From Leucobacter chromiiresistens (lineage in GTDB: Bacteria > Actinomycetota > Actinomycetes > Actinomycetales > Microbacteriaceae), in the NCBI RefSeq assembly GCF_900102345.1, contig NZ_FNKB01000001.1, forward strand, positions 2,728,001 through 2,792,000: a DNA stretch of 64,000 bases. Direction: 5' to 3'. Under the pieces are notes generated by a model. That model did not search any database, had not been told where the DNA came from, and was given only the letters and a program-made list of their open reading frames with translations. Of the stretch, positions 1-11,900 are shown piece by piece (positions within the stretch are counted from its first letter, which is position 1; the number at the start of each line of letters is the position of its first letter). The position numbers and the translations under genes were made by a program.

Positions 1-174
1 GCCGCCGACGCCGGCATGCTCGACGCCGAACTCGTCGCGGAGTGGCGCGAGCGACTGCCCGGGAGTCCGGTCGTCACGATCGCCGGCCCCCACAATCTGC
101 ACGAAGCTGCGCCCGCAGCGCTCGCCGACGCCATCGACCGCCTGCTCGCGGACGACCGCTCCCCCGCTCGGTGA
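1..174 (+). CDS. C-terminal end of an alpha/beta-hydrolase-like protein (partial)
   Basis: The window opens inside a reading frame that ends with TGA at 172-174, so only the last 57 residues are seen. The segment PVVTIAGPHNLHEAAPAALADA resembles the end of alpha/beta-hydrolase folds, where a strand leads into the catalytic histidine followed by a C-terminal helix with small residues. Two histidines (in GPHNLHE) could supply that residue. The nucleophile and acid lie outside the window, so substrate and exact family cannot be given. It is convergent with the rsrA gene that follows. Confidence 0.5.
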   Translation, partial: AADAGMLDAELVAEWRERLPGSPVVTIAGPHNLHEAAPAALADAIDRLLADDRSPAR

Positions 175-210
175 TCCCGCCGCCCTTCGGAGACGGCACC
201 CGCCGCCGGG

Positions 211-468
211 TCAGACGACGGCGCCCGGCCCCTCGGCACGGAGGCTGCGAAGAATCGCGTCGCGCAGCGCCTCGGGCGGGCAGTTGCTGTCCCGCTCCTC
301 CTCGCACGCCCGCTTCACCACGTTCGTGAGCTTCTCGCACGCGTTCCGCTCGTCCTGACACGACGGGCACTCCGCGATGTGCGCCCGGATCGGCGCCGAC
401 TCCTCGGCGCAGAGCTCGCCCCGGAGCAGCTCGTACACATTCGCCTTAGCCTGCTCGCACTCGTTCAT
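211..468 (-). CDS. rsrA: Zinc-binding anti-sigma factor, RsrA type
   Basis: This 85-residue protein carries the zinc-associated anti-sigma (ZAS) signature H30-x3-C34-x2-C37 (HIAECPSC), with further cysteines at 4, 20 and 44. In the family, oxidation of the zinc-cluster thiols releases the partner sigma factor, so it acts as a cytoplasmic redox switch of the thiol stress response. Its start codon overlaps the stop of the upstream sigma gene (ATGA at 465-468), which implies translational coupling. Length and position directly behind an ECF sigma gene match mycothiol-system RsrA proteins. The call is strong by motif and context. Confidence 0.93.
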   Translation of the reverse strand: MNECEQAKANVYELLRGELCAEESAPIRAHIAECPSCQDERNACEKLTNVVKRACEEERDSNCPPEALRDAILRSLRAEGPGAVV

Positions 469-1079
469 CGCGCTGCTCCCTTCTTCGTCTGCTTCGCTCC
501 CGCATTCAGTCCAACGCCCTGCTCGTTCGCGTATTCCCCGAGCGCCTTCCGCAAACGGGCGCGGCCCCGGTGCAAGCGGCTCATCACCGTGCCGATGGGC
601 ACCTCCGCGATGTCGGCGATCTCCTGGTAGCTGAACCCCTCGACGTCAGCCAGGTACACCGCGATGCGGAAGTCCTCGGGCAGCGCGTTGAGCGCGGTCG
701 TCACCACCGAATCCGGCGTGCGGTCGATCGCCTCCGCCTCCGCCGAACGGGAGGACATCGCCGTGGTCGACTCCGCACCGCCGAGCTGCCAGTCCTCGAG
801 CTCGTCGACGGCGCCCATATGGGGTTCCCGCTGCCGCTTGCGGTACGTGTTGATGTAGCTGTTCGTCATGATCCGGTAGAGCCACGCCTTCAGATTCGTG
901 CCCTCCTGGAACGAGGCGAAGGCCGAGAACGCCTTCAAAAACGTCTCCTGCACCAGATCCTGCGCATCCTGCGGGTTCCGAGTCATCTTCATCGCTGCGC
1001 CGTACAGCTGATCGAGCATCGGAAGCGCCTCCGACGTGAAGCGCTGTTCCAGCTTCGCCTGTGCTGCGGTATCACTCAC
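465..1079 (-). CDS. sigR: ECF RNA polymerase sigma factor, SigR/SigH type
   Basis: A 204-residue ECF sigma factor. Region 2 lies at about 21-85 ([13 protein letters not shown], then the RKRQRE basic stretch) and region 4 at about 133-180 ([16 protein letters not shown] followed by an [21 protein letters not shown] helix-turn-helix). SigR-type factors direct genes for thiol homeostasis and are held inactive by RsrA, encoded immediately downstream. The GTG at 1079 is chosen because a TAGGAT hexamer (1092-1087) ends 7 nt before it, which fits leaderless transcription. Family members usually autoregulate through a GGAAT/GTT promoter, and none is visible in the short gap to aroA. Confidence 0.93.
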   Translation of the reverse strand: MSDTAAQAKLEQRFTSEALPMLDQLYGAAMKMTRNPQDAQDLVQETFLKAFSAFASFQEGTNLKAWLYRIMTNSYINTYRKRQREPHMGAVDELEDWQLGGAESTTAMSSRSAEAEAIDRTPDSVVTTALNALPEDFRIAVYLADVEGFSYQEIADIAEVPIGTVMSRLHRGRARLRKALGEYANEQGVGLNAGAKQTKKGAAR

Positions 1080-1086
1080 GCTCTCG

Positions 1087-1115
1087 ATCCTACTGGCGAC
1101 AGCTGCGGGTAGAAT
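1087..1115. promoter_or_regulatory. Divergent leaderless promoters of sigR and aroA
   Basis: Two -10-like hexamers lie back to back. TAGGAT on the minus strand (1092-1087) ends 7 nt before the sigR GTG, and TAGAAT on the plus strand (1110-1115) ends 8 nt before the aroA ATG at 1124. No clear -35 elements and no Shine-Dalgarno sequences are seen for either gene. Confidence 0.55.
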
Positions 1116-1123
1116 CGACTCCG

Positions 1124-2596
1124 ATGCTGATCGCGAAGATGAACCAGGGCAAAGACGGCGACGAGACCGGCACCGGCGAGGGCGTCGAGGCGGCCGAAGC
1201 GCTGTGGCCGGCTCCCCGCCCCGAGCAGCCCATCGACGCGACCGTGCAGCTGCCCGGATCGAAGTCGCTGACCGGCCGCGAACTCGTGCTCGCCGCGCTG
1301 GCCGACGGGCCCGGTGTGCTCCGCGCTCCGCTGCGCTCGCGCGACGCCGCGCTCATGACCGAGGCGCTGCGGGCCCTCGGCGCCTCCATCGAGGAGCTGC
1401 CCCGCGGTGAGCTCGCAGACCCCGACCTCCGCATCACGCCCGCCGACGAGCTCACCGGGTCGACCACCGTCGAGTGCGGGCTCGCCGGCACGGTGATGCG
1501 GTTCGTGCCGCCGATCGCCGCGCTCGCACTCGGGCCCGTCGCATTCGACGGCGACCCCTACGCGCGCAAGCGCCCCATGCGCCCCGTACTCGACGCGCTG
1601 CGCGCCCTCGGCGCCGACATCGCGGACGAGGGGCGCGGCGCACTGCCCTTCACCGTGCACGGCACGGGCGCGCTGCGCGGCGGCCGCGTCGAACTCGACG
1701 CCTCGCTCTCGAGCCAGTTCGTCTCCGCCCTCCTGCTGGCCGGGGCTCGATTCGAGCACGGCGTGCACGTGGTGCACACCGGCGAACGGCTGCCCAGCCT
1801 GCCGCACATCGAGATGACCATCGCCTGCCTGCGGGCCCGCGGCGTGCAGGTGGATGCGCCGGCGGTCGGCGAGTGGCGGGTCGAGCCCGGCCCGATCCGC
1901 GCCGCCGACGTCGCGATCGAGCCCGACCTCTCCAACGCAGCCCCGTTCCTCGCCGCCGCGATGGTCGTCGGCGGCCGGGTGACGGTGCCGAACTGGCCGG
2001 CCGCGACCACGCAGGTGGGCGACCTGCTGCGCACGCTGCTGCCCGAGTACGGGGCAGCGATCCGCCTCGACCCCACCGGCGACCTCACCGTCACCGCGAG
2101 CGGCGACCTCTCGGGCCTCGACCTGCACGTGCCCGAGGCGGGCGAGCTCGCGCCGACGCTCGTCGGCCTCGCCGCGCTCGCCGCTCACGGGTCCGACGGG
2201 GCCGACGGCCGGCCGAGCCGCATCACCGGCATCGGGCACATCCGCCACCACGAGACCGACCGCATCGCCGCCCTCGTCGCCGAGATCAACGCGCTGGGAG
2301 GCGACGCGATCGAACTCGACGACGGCATCGCCGTGCACCCCGCGCGGCTGCACGGCGGCGTCTGGCACAGCTACGCCGACCACCGCATGGCGACCACCGG
2401 CGCCCTGATCGGGCTGCGCATCCCCGGCATCCAGGTCGAGGACGTGGCGTCGACTTCGAAGACCCTCCCCCGCTTCACCGAGCTCTGGGAGCACACCGTC
2501 GGCCTCGGCCATGCCGCCGCCGGCGCTGCGGACGACGCCCCGGACGACGAATCTGCGCTCGGCCGCGCCGCCCGCGGCTTCCTCACGGGGCTGTGA
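1124..2596 (+). CDS. aroA: 3-phosphoshikimate 1-carboxyvinyltransferase (EPSP synthase)
   Basis: EPSP synthase joins shikimate-3-phosphate and phosphoenolpyruvate in aromatic amino acid synthesis, in the cytoplasm. The N-terminal [14 protein letters not shown] motif (about 43-56), the [13 protein letters not shown] segment, the HETDRIAAL segment and the YADHRMA block near the C-terminus are all present. At 490 residues it is somewhat longer than the usual 420-450, mostly through an acidic N-terminal extension. The start could therefore be ATG 1124, supported by the -10 hexamer placed for leaderless initiation, or ATG 1139. It is followed after 4 nt by rsgA on the same strand. Confidence 0.95.
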   Translation: MLIAKMNQGKDGDETGTGEGVEAAEALWPAPRPEQPIDATVQLPGSKSLTGRELVLAALADGPGVLRAPLRSRDAALMTEALRALGASIEELPRGELADPDLRITPADELTGSTTVECGLAGTVMRFVPPIAALALGPVAFDGDPYARKRPMRPVLDALRALGADIADEGRGALPFTVHGTGALRGGRVELDASLSSQFVSALLLAGARFEHGVHVVHTGERLPSLPHIEMTIACLRARGVQVDAPAVGEWRVEPGPIRAADVAIEPDLSNAAPFLAAAMVVGGRVTVPNWPAATTQVGDLLRTLLPEYGAAIRLDPTGDLTVTASGDLSGLDLHVPEAGELAPTLVGLAALAAHGSDGADGRPSRITGIGHIRHHETDRIAALVAEINALGGDAIELDDGIAVHPARLHGGVWHSYADHRMATTGALIGLRIPGIQVEDVASTSKTLPRFTELWEHTVGLGHAAAGAADDAPDDESALGRAARGFLTGL

Positions 2597-2600
2597 GCAC

Positions 2601-3659
2601 GTGAGCTGGCTGACCCCCGACGACGACGTCGACGACCCGTACGCCGCATACGCCGACCACGAGGTGCGGCAGCGCCCGAACCCGAAGGCCAATAGGCCGC
2701 GCACCAAGCGGCGCCCCGAGCACGCCGATGCGGTGACGGGCATGGTCACCGCCGTCGACCGCGGCCGCTACACGGCGCTCGTCGCCGCCGCCGACGACCC
2801 CGCCGATCCACGGGAGCGCACCGTGCTCGCCTCGCGGGCCCGCGAGCTGCGCCGCACCCCCATCGTCATCGGCGACCGCGTGCAGCTCGTCGGCGACACG
2901 AGCGGAGACGCCGGATCGCTTGCGCGCATCGTCGCCGTGGCCGACCGCCGCACCCTGCTGCGGCGCAGCGCCGACGACAGCGACCGCGTCGAACGCGTGA
3001 TGGTCGCGAACGCCGACCAGATGCTCATCGTCGTCGCCGCGGCCAACCCCGAACCCCGCGTCCGCCTCGTCGACCGCTACCTCGTCGCCGCCTACGACGC
3101 CGGCATCACGCCGCTCATCTGCATCACGAAGGTCGACCTCGCCGACCCGGAGCCGTTCCTGTCGCACTTCGCCGCGCTCGAGGTGCCCGTGTTCCGCTCC
3201 GCACCCGACGCGTGGCCGCTCGCCGAGATCCGCGCAGCGCTGGCCGGCCGCACCACCGTCTTCGTCGGGCACTCCGGCGTGGGCAAGTCGACCCTCATCA
3301 ACGCGCTCGTGCCCGAGGCGGAGCGCGCGATCGGCCACGTCAACGAGGTCACCGGCCGCGGCCGCCACACCTCGTCGTCGTCCGTCGCCCTGCGGGCCGC
3401 GACGCCGGGGGCCGAGAACGGGCCCTCCGGCTGGGTGATCGACACCCCCGGCGTGCGCTCCTTCGGGTTGGGCCACGTCACCCCGGAGGGCATCCTGAGC
3501 GGGTTCACCGATCTCGCCCGGATCATCGAGAGCTGCCCGCGCGGCTGCACCCACCAGCACGACGCCCCCGACTGCGAGCTCGACGCGGCGATCGCCGACG
3601 GCCGCCTCGACGCTGCCGGCGCCGCCCGCGTCGAATCGCTTCGACGCCTGCTCGCGTAG
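2601..3659 (+). CDS. rsgA: Small ribosomal subunit biogenesis GTPase RsgA
   Basis: A circularly permuted GTPase that helps mature the 30S subunit. After an N-terminal OB-like region come G4 (TKVD, about 176-179), G1 (GHSGVGKST, about 223-231) and G3 (DTPG, about 281-284). This G4-G1-G3 order is diagnostic. A C-terminal zinc knuckle follows, with C312, C316, H318 and C325 (CPRGCTHQHDAPDC). GTG at 2601 is taken as the start because it lies 4 nt after the aroA stop. It probably forms an operon with aroA. The protein has 352 residues, normal for the family. Confidence 0.94.
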   Translation: MSWLTPDDDVDDPYAAYADHEVRQRPNPKANRPRTKRRPEHADAVTGMVTAVDRGRYTALVAAADDPADPRERTVLASRARELRRTPIVIGDRVQLVGDTSGDAGSLARIVAVADRRTLLRRSADDSDRVERVMVANADQMLIVVAAANPEPRVRLVDRYLVAAYDAGITPLICITKVDLADPEPFLSHFAALEVPVFRSAPDAWPLAEIRAALAGRTTVFVGHSGVGKSTLINALVPEAERAIGHVNEVTGRGRHTSSSSVALRAATPGAENGPSGWVIDTPGVRSFGLGHVTPEGILSGFTDLARIIESCPRGCTHQHDAPDCELDAAIADGRLDAAGAARVESLRRLLA

Positions 3660-3666
3660 CCGCGGT

Positions 3667-3717
3667 GCGGGCTCGAGCGGGCTGGGGCGGGCTGGGCGGA
3701 GCTCGGTCGGGCTCGGC
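3667..3717. repeat. Degenerate GCGGGCT-rich direct repeats behind rsgA
   Basis: The spacer between rsgA and the peroxiredoxin gene holds several imperfect copies of a 7-9 nt unit resembling gcgggctgg or cgggctcgg. No coding potential is apparent, and it may be simple slippage sequence. Confidence 0.35.
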
Positions 3718-3754
3718 TTCGGGTCGCGCTTCAGCTCCGGCCTCCGCGCGGCGC

Positions 3755-3760
3755 TAGGCT
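3755..3760 (+). promoter_or_regulatory. -10 hexamer of the bcp gene
   Basis: TAGGCT ends 6 nt before the ATG at 3767, so the predicted transcript would begin at or next to the start codon. No Shine-Dalgarno sequence is present. Confidence 0.5.
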
Positions 3761-3766
3761 GACCGT

Positions 3767-4240
3767 ATGACTGATCGCGCAGTGCTCGAACCCGGCCACG
3801 AAGCCCCCGAATTCACCCTCCTCGACCAGGACGGCAACACGCGCGCGCTCGCGCAGTACCGCGGCAAGCGTGTGATCCTCTTCTTCTACCCCGAGGCCAT
3901 GACGCCCGGCTGCACGAAAGAGGCCTGCGACTTCCGCGACTCCACGCTGCCACTCGAGGCCGCCGGCTACCACGTGCTCGGCGTCTCGCGCGACTCGGTC
4001 GAGAAGCTCCGCAGATTCGCCGATCGCGACGCCCTCGAGTTCCCGCTCCTCAGCGACCCCGACGCCGCCGTGCACCGCGCCTACGGCGCATTCGGCGAGA
4101 AGAACAACTACGGGCGCATCGTCGAGGGCGTGATCCGATCGACCTTCGTCATCGACGAGTCGGGCCGGATCGCGCACGCACTCACCAACGTGAAGGCCAC
4201 CGGGCACGTCGCACGCCTCCGCAAGCTGCTCGAGGTCTGA
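3767..4240 (+). CDS. bcp: Thioredoxin-dependent thiol peroxidase (Bcp/PrxQ)
   Basis: A 157-residue atypical 2-Cys peroxiredoxin that reduces hydrogen peroxide and organic hydroperoxides with electrons from thioredoxin. The motif PGCTKEACDFRD carries the peroxidatic Cys49 and a resolving Cys54 five residues later, the PrxQ arrangement. The thioredoxin-fold core (KRVILFFYPEAMTPGC, GVSRDS, PLLSDPD, RSTFVIDESG) is intact and the length is typical. Transcription is likely leaderless from the TAGGCT hexamer upstream. Together with sigR/rsrA nearby it adds to the oxidative-stress character of this end of the window, but no SigR promoter was seen. Confidence 0.94.
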   Translation: MTDRAVLEPGHEAPEFTLLDQDGNTRALAQYRGKRVILFFYPEAMTPGCTKEACDFRDSTLPLEAAGYHVLGVSRDSVEKLRRFADRDALEFPLLSDPDAAVHRAYGAFGEKNNYGRIVEGVIRSTFVIDESGRIAHALTNVKATGHVARLRKLLEV

Positions 4241-4296
4241 CCCTCCGCGCGTCGCGGGAGCGGACGGCGGGGACGTCGCGGGAGCCGAGACGTCTC

Positions 4297-4329
<33 letters not shown>

Positions 4330-4345
4330 TCGCCGCCGCGCGAGC

Positions 4346-4768
4346 CTAGACCGCGCGACCCTCCTCGTCGTACACGGGCCGCTCGTCAGGCCGCGCGAGC
4401 ACTGCGGCGGCGAAGCCCACCAGCGCGCCCGCGACGAGGGAGAAGCCGAACTGCCAGGAGCCGATGCCGAGCTGCAGGCAGCCGGTGCCCGCGGCGAAGA
4501 GCAGCACGTGGATCGTGAGGGCGGATCCGCGCACCCAGCTGGGCCTGCCGCGCAGCGCGGCGACGGCCGTGACGGCCACCCACACCAGCGCGAGCAGTGC
4601 CATCGCGACGATGCTCACGTTCTGCGCAACCGGCCCCACCGAACCGAGTGCGGCGGAGACCGAGAAGATCAGCACGCCGACCAGCAGCAGGCTCTCGAGC
4701 ACCAGCAGCACGCGGAGCACCGCCCATCCCGCACGTGAACGAGGGTGATCGGGAGGTGTCGGGGGCAT
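4346..4768 (-). CDS. Small integral membrane protein of unknown function
   Basis: A 140-residue protein with four hydrophobic stretches that look like transmembrane helices (WAVLRVLLVLESLLLVGVLIF; VSIVAMALLALVWVAVTAV; ALTIHVLLFAAGTGCLQLG; FGFSLVAGALVGFAAAVLA) and a short hydrophilic tail, DERPVYDEEGRAV. ATG at 4768 is chosen over an upstream TTG (4789) because GGAAAG lies 9 nt before it. No catalytic motif is visible. Similar four-helix proteins are common and uncharacterised in Microbacteriaceae. It diverges from whiB1. Confidence 0.75.
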   Translation of the reverse strand: MPPTPPDHPRSRAGWAVLRVLLVLESLLLVGVLIFSVSAALGSVGPVAQNVSIVAMALLALVWVAVTAVAALRGRPSWVRGSALTIHVLLFAAGTGCLQLGIGSWQFGFSLVAGALVGFAAAVLARPDERPVYDEEGRAV

Positions 4769-4808
4769 TGCGGCTCGCTTTCCAATCAATTGCAGGTTAC
4801 CTATTGAT

Positions 4809-4837
4809 TTGCATCTGTATCCGTGGAACTATATAAC
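4809..4837 (+). promoter_or_regulatory. Strong sigma-70-like promoter upstream of whiB1
   Basis: TTGCAT (4809-4814) and TATAAC (4832-4837) are separated by exactly 17 nt, in a locally AT-rich patch unlike the surrounding DNA. It would give a leader of about 115 nt to whiB1. Confidence 0.7.
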
Positions 4838-4861
4838 CCGTCGAGTTTCGCGCACGCCGAC

Positions 4862-4875
4862 GTGAGCATTCTCAG
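4862..4875 (+). promoter_or_regulatory. Possible CRP-like site in the whiB1 leader
   Basis: GTGA-N6-TCAG fits the GTGA-N6-TCAC core of CRP/FNR-family operators with one mismatch in the second half. It sits between the TTGCAT/TATAAC promoter and a second -10-like TAGGCT at 4906-4911. In Mycobacterium tuberculosis whiB1 is a known CRP target, which is why the site is noted. Binding here is inference. Confidence 0.35.
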
Positions 4876-4958
4876 CCACGTATTAGGTAGTTACGGCGCG
4901 AATTCTAGGCTATCCGGTCTCCGGGTTGTTCGCGCGCGTGCGTTACAGAGGAGGACAC

Positions 4959-5207
4959 ATGGATTGGCGTGAACAGGCAGCATGCCTCACCGTAGACCCG
5001 GAGCTTTTCTTCCCGGTCGGCAACACCGGACCGGCCGTCGAGCAGATCGAGCGTGCGAAGTCGGTCTGCGCACGGTGCACGGTCACCGAGATGTGCTTGC
5101 AGTACGCGATGGACACCGGCCAGGATTCGGGCGTCTGGGGCGGCCTGAGCGAGGATGAGCGCCGCGCGCTCAAGCGTCGCGCGGCTCGCGCGCGCCGCGC
5201 CTCCTGA
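4959..5207 (+). CDS. whiB1: WhiB1-type iron-sulfur transcriptional regulator
   Basis: An 82-residue Wbl protein with four cluster-ligand cysteines (C9, C37, C40, C46) that coordinate a [4Fe-4S] cluster, followed by the GVWGGLSEDERRALKRR turn and basic DNA-contact tail. The N-terminus MDWREQAACLTVDPELFFPVG is close to WhiB1, which binds the principal sigma factor and responds to nitric oxide. ATG 4959 follows a strong GAGGAGGA Shine-Dalgarno, so unlike many neighbours this gene has a real leader, with a strong promoter and a possible CRP site. A terminator hairpin follows. Confidence 0.95.
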   Translation: MDWREQAACLTVDPELFFPVGNTGPAVEQIERAKSVCARCTVTEMCLQYAMDTGQDSGVWGGLSEDERRALKRRAARARRAS

Positions 5208-5226
5208 GCGTTCGTTGAGCGCACCG

Positions 5227-5258
5227 ACGGCCCGTTCCTCTTCGGAGGGGCGGGCCGT
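5227..5258 (+). terminator. Hairpin terminator after whiB1
   Basis: Arms acggcccg (5227-5234) and cgggccgt (5251-5258) enclose an inner cctc-ttcg-gagg stem. The element lies 20 nt after the whiB1 stop and is followed by a short T-containing stretch. Confidence 0.7.
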
Positions 5259-5296
5259 TCCGCATTTCGGAGCCCCGCGGCCCGCCTCACCCCGCC

Positions 5297-5375
5297 GCTC
5301 GCCTCTCGCCCTCACCCTCGCCCCCGCCCTCACCTCTCGCCTCTCGCCTCTCACCTCTCGCCTCTCGCCGCTCGC
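5297..5375. repeat. Pyrimidine-rich 7-bp tandem repeat (cctctcg)
   Basis: The 354-nt stretch between whiB1 and the end of argG holds no credible gene. Its middle is an almost pure C/T-rich strand built from units such as cctctcg, cctctca and ccctcgc in tandem. One strand is nearly all pyrimidine, so triplex or slipped structures are possible. The flanks carry the terminators of whiB1 and argG. Confidence 0.8.
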
Positions 5376-5497
5376 CCCCGGCCCCGCGGGCCGTCCTTCG
5401 CGCAGGGGATCCGCGTTCGCACAGGAGGCTCACCCCTGATCCGTCCGCGTTCCGCCGGATCCCCTGTCTGAACGCGACCGCACCACCCACCGAAACG

Positions 5498-5531
5498 ACG
5501 ACGGGCCCATCCGCATGGATGGGCCCGTCGT
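5498..5531 (-). terminator. Perfect-stem terminator of argG
   Basis: Arms acgacgggcccatcc (5498-5512) and ggatgggcccgtcgt (5517-5531) form a perfect 15-bp stem with a GCAT loop. Read from the minus strand it is followed by TTTCG, as expected for an intrinsic terminator 30 nt past the argG stop. Confidence 0.85.
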
Positions 5532-5561
5532 GTCACACCGCCGAAGCGGCGCACCGGCGCG

Positions 5562-8871
<3,310 letters not shown>

Positions 8872-8957
8872 GCCCTTTCGAGTCGTCGTGCGGAGCGGCC
8901 GCCGACCCTGCGATCGGCGCGGTCGTCGCCAGTCTACGCGCGGGCGCCGCGACGCGG

Positions 8958-8963
8958 GATAAT
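8958..8963 (+). promoter_or_regulatory. -10 element of hrpA
   Basis: GATAAT ends 9 nt before the hrpA ATG. No Shine-Dalgarno is seen, so the transcript is leaderless or nearly so. Confidence 0.45.
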
Positions 8964-8972
8964 AGGTGCATC

Positions 8973-11900
8973 ATGACGCTCCCCCCGCTCCAGATCACGT
9001 TTCCCGAGGAGCTCCCCGTATCGCGGATGCGCGATGAGATCGCGGAGGCGATCCGGTCGCACCAGGTCGTCATCGTGGCCGGCGAGACCGGTTCGGGCAA
9101 GACGACGCAGCTGCCGAAGATCGCCCTGTCGCTCGGCCGGGAGCGCATCGCGCACACTCAGCCGCGGCGCATCGCGGCGCGCACGATCGCGGAGCGCGTC
9201 GCGGAGGAGCTGGGCTCCGAGCTCGGCGGCCTGGTCGGCTACCAGGTGCGGTTCACCGACCAGGTGTCGGCGGAGACCCGGGTGCGCCTGATGACCGACG
9301 GCATCCTGCTGAACGCGATCCACCGGGATCGCGACCTGTCGGCGTACGACACCATCATCATCGACGAGGCGCACGAGCGCAGCCTCAACATCGACTTCCT
9401 CCTCGGCTATCTGAAGACCCTGCTCCCCCGGCGGCCCGACCTGAAGGTCATCATCACGTCGGCGACCATCGATCCCGAGTCGTTCGCGAAGCACTTCGCC
9501 GACGCGACGACGCAGCGGCCGGCGCCGGTGATCGAGGTGTCGGGGCGCACGTTCCCGGTCGAGCTGCGCTACCGCCCGCTGGTCGAGCGCGTCGAGCGGA
9601 CGGACCCGAAGACGGGCGCCGCGAAGGCGACGACGATCGAGCGCGATCTGTTCGACGGGATCGGCGACGCGGTCGACGAGCTCGCGAAGGAGGCGCCGGG
9701 CGATATGCTCGTGTTCCTCTCGGGCGAGGCCGAGATCAGGGATGCGGCCGATGCGCTGCACGGCAGGCTCCGGGCGTCGGCGCGTTCGGCGCGCACCGAG
9801 ATCCTGCCCCTGTACGGTCGCCTGAGCAGCGCGGAGCAGCATCGCGTCTTCGAGCGGGGATCGGGCGGTGCGCGGCGCATCGTGCTCGCGACGAACGTGG
9901 CCGAGACCTCGCTGACGGTGCCCGGCATCCGCTATGTGATCGATGCGGGCACGGCGCGCATCTCCCGCTACAGCGCCCGCAGCAAGGTGCAGCGCCTCCC
10001 CATCGAGGCGGTGTCGCAGGCGAGCGCGAATCAGCGCTCGGGGCGCTCGGGGCGCACGAGCCCGGGCATCGCGATCCGCCTGTACTCGGAGGAGGACTTC
10101 GCGTCGCGCCCCGAGTTCACCGAACCGGAGATCCGCCGCACGGGGCTCGCCTCCGTGATTCTGCAGATGCTCGCGCTCGGTCTCGGCGACATCTCGCGGT
10201 TCCCGTTCCTCACCCCGCCCGACCAGCGCGGCATCGCCGACGGGCTGGGGCTGCTCGCCGAGCTCGGCGCGGTGGAGGCGGCGCCGGCGAAGGGTGCGGG
10301 CGGGAAGACCGGCCGGCGGGGCGGCGGGCGCGGCGGGAGCCATCGGATCACGAGGATCGGCCGAGAGCTCTCCCGCCTGCCCATCGAGCCCCGCTTCGCG
10401 CGCATGGTGGTGGAGGCCCGCGCGCACGACGTCGTGCCGGCGGTGCTCGCGATCGTCGCCGGGCTGACCGTGCAGGACGTGCGGGAGCGCCCGCAGGCGG
10501 AGCGCGGCCGCGCCGACGAGCTGCACGCGCGCTTCGCGGATCCGCAGGGCGATCTCGCGACGCTGCTCAATCTGTGGAACTACCTGCAGGAGCAGCAGCG
10601 CGAGCTCTCGTCGAGCGCCTTCCGCCGGCTCTGCAAGGCCGAGTACCTGAACTTCTTGCGGGTGCGCGAGTGGATGGACCTGTACCGTCAACTCGCGAGG
10701 ATCGCGAAGGCCCCGCGCGACTCCGCCGCGCAGAGCGCTGCAGGCGGCGCGGGCGAGGCCATCCACCGGTCCGTGCTCGCGGGGCTCCTGTCGCAGCTCG
10801 GAGTGCGCGACGACCGGCAGGATCGCGCGGCGCCGACGCGGGGGCGCGCAGCGGCGGGTGCGGTGCGCCGCAAGCCCGCGCAGGAGTACCTCGGCTCCCG
10901 GGGCACGCGATTCGTGCTCTACCCCGGCTCGGTGCTCGCGAAGAAGCCGCCCGAGGTGGTGATGAGCGTCGAGCTCGTCGAGACCTCGCGGCTCTTCGCG
11001 CGCTCGAACGCGGTCGTCGACCCGGCCTGGGCCGAGGAACTCGCGGGGCCGCTCGCGAAGCGCCAGATCTCGGAGCCTCGATGGGAGAAGCACCAGGGCG
11101 CCGCCGTCGCGTACGAGCGGGTCACGCTCTTCGGGGTGCCCATCGTCGACCGCCGCCGGGTGCAGCTCGCGCGCTACGACCAGGAGCACGCCCGGGAGCT
11201 CTTCATCAGGCACGCGCTCGTCGACGGGGAGTGGGATTCCCCGCAGGCGTTCGACCGCGCGAACCGGCAGCTGCGGCGGGAGCTGGAGCAGCTCGAGGAG
11301 CGGACGCGCCGCCGCGACATCGTCGGCGACGACGAGGCGATCTTCGAGTTCTACGACGCGCGCATCCCCGCCGACGTCGTCTCGACGCGCAGCTTCGAGG
11401 GGTGGTGGAAGGAGAAGCGCGCCGCGGAGCCGCAGTTCCTGCATCTGCGGCGCGAGGACCTCGTGGAGGACGAAGCCGAGACGGTCGACGAGCAGGAGTT
11501 CCCGAGGCAGTGGTCGCACGGCGACCAGACGCTGCGGCTGAAGTACCGGTTCGACCCGACGGCCGACGACGACGGCGTGACGGTGAACGTTCCCCTGCCG
11601 CTCCTGCCCCGGCTCGAGGGCTCCGACTTCGAGAAGCTGGTGCCGGGCCTCCGCCAGGAGCTCGTGACGGCGCTCATCAAGACGCTGCCGAAGGCGATCC
11701 GCAAGCACGTCGTGCCGGCCGCCGACTGGGCGCGCACGCTGCTCGCCGCGGTGGGGCCGCAGCTCGACGCCCCCGTCACCGCCGGTGAGGCGCCGCCGTC
11801 GCTGACGCGGCTGCTCGCCGATGAGATCAGGCGGCGCACGAGCGTGCCGGTCTCGTCCACCGACTTCGATCCCGACCGGCTCCCCGCGCACCTCACCCCC

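Noticed and set aside
1076..2749. Minus-strand frame of about 557 codons across aroA
   Set aside because: This is an antisense shadow of aroA with no domain signal and no promoter or ribosome site.
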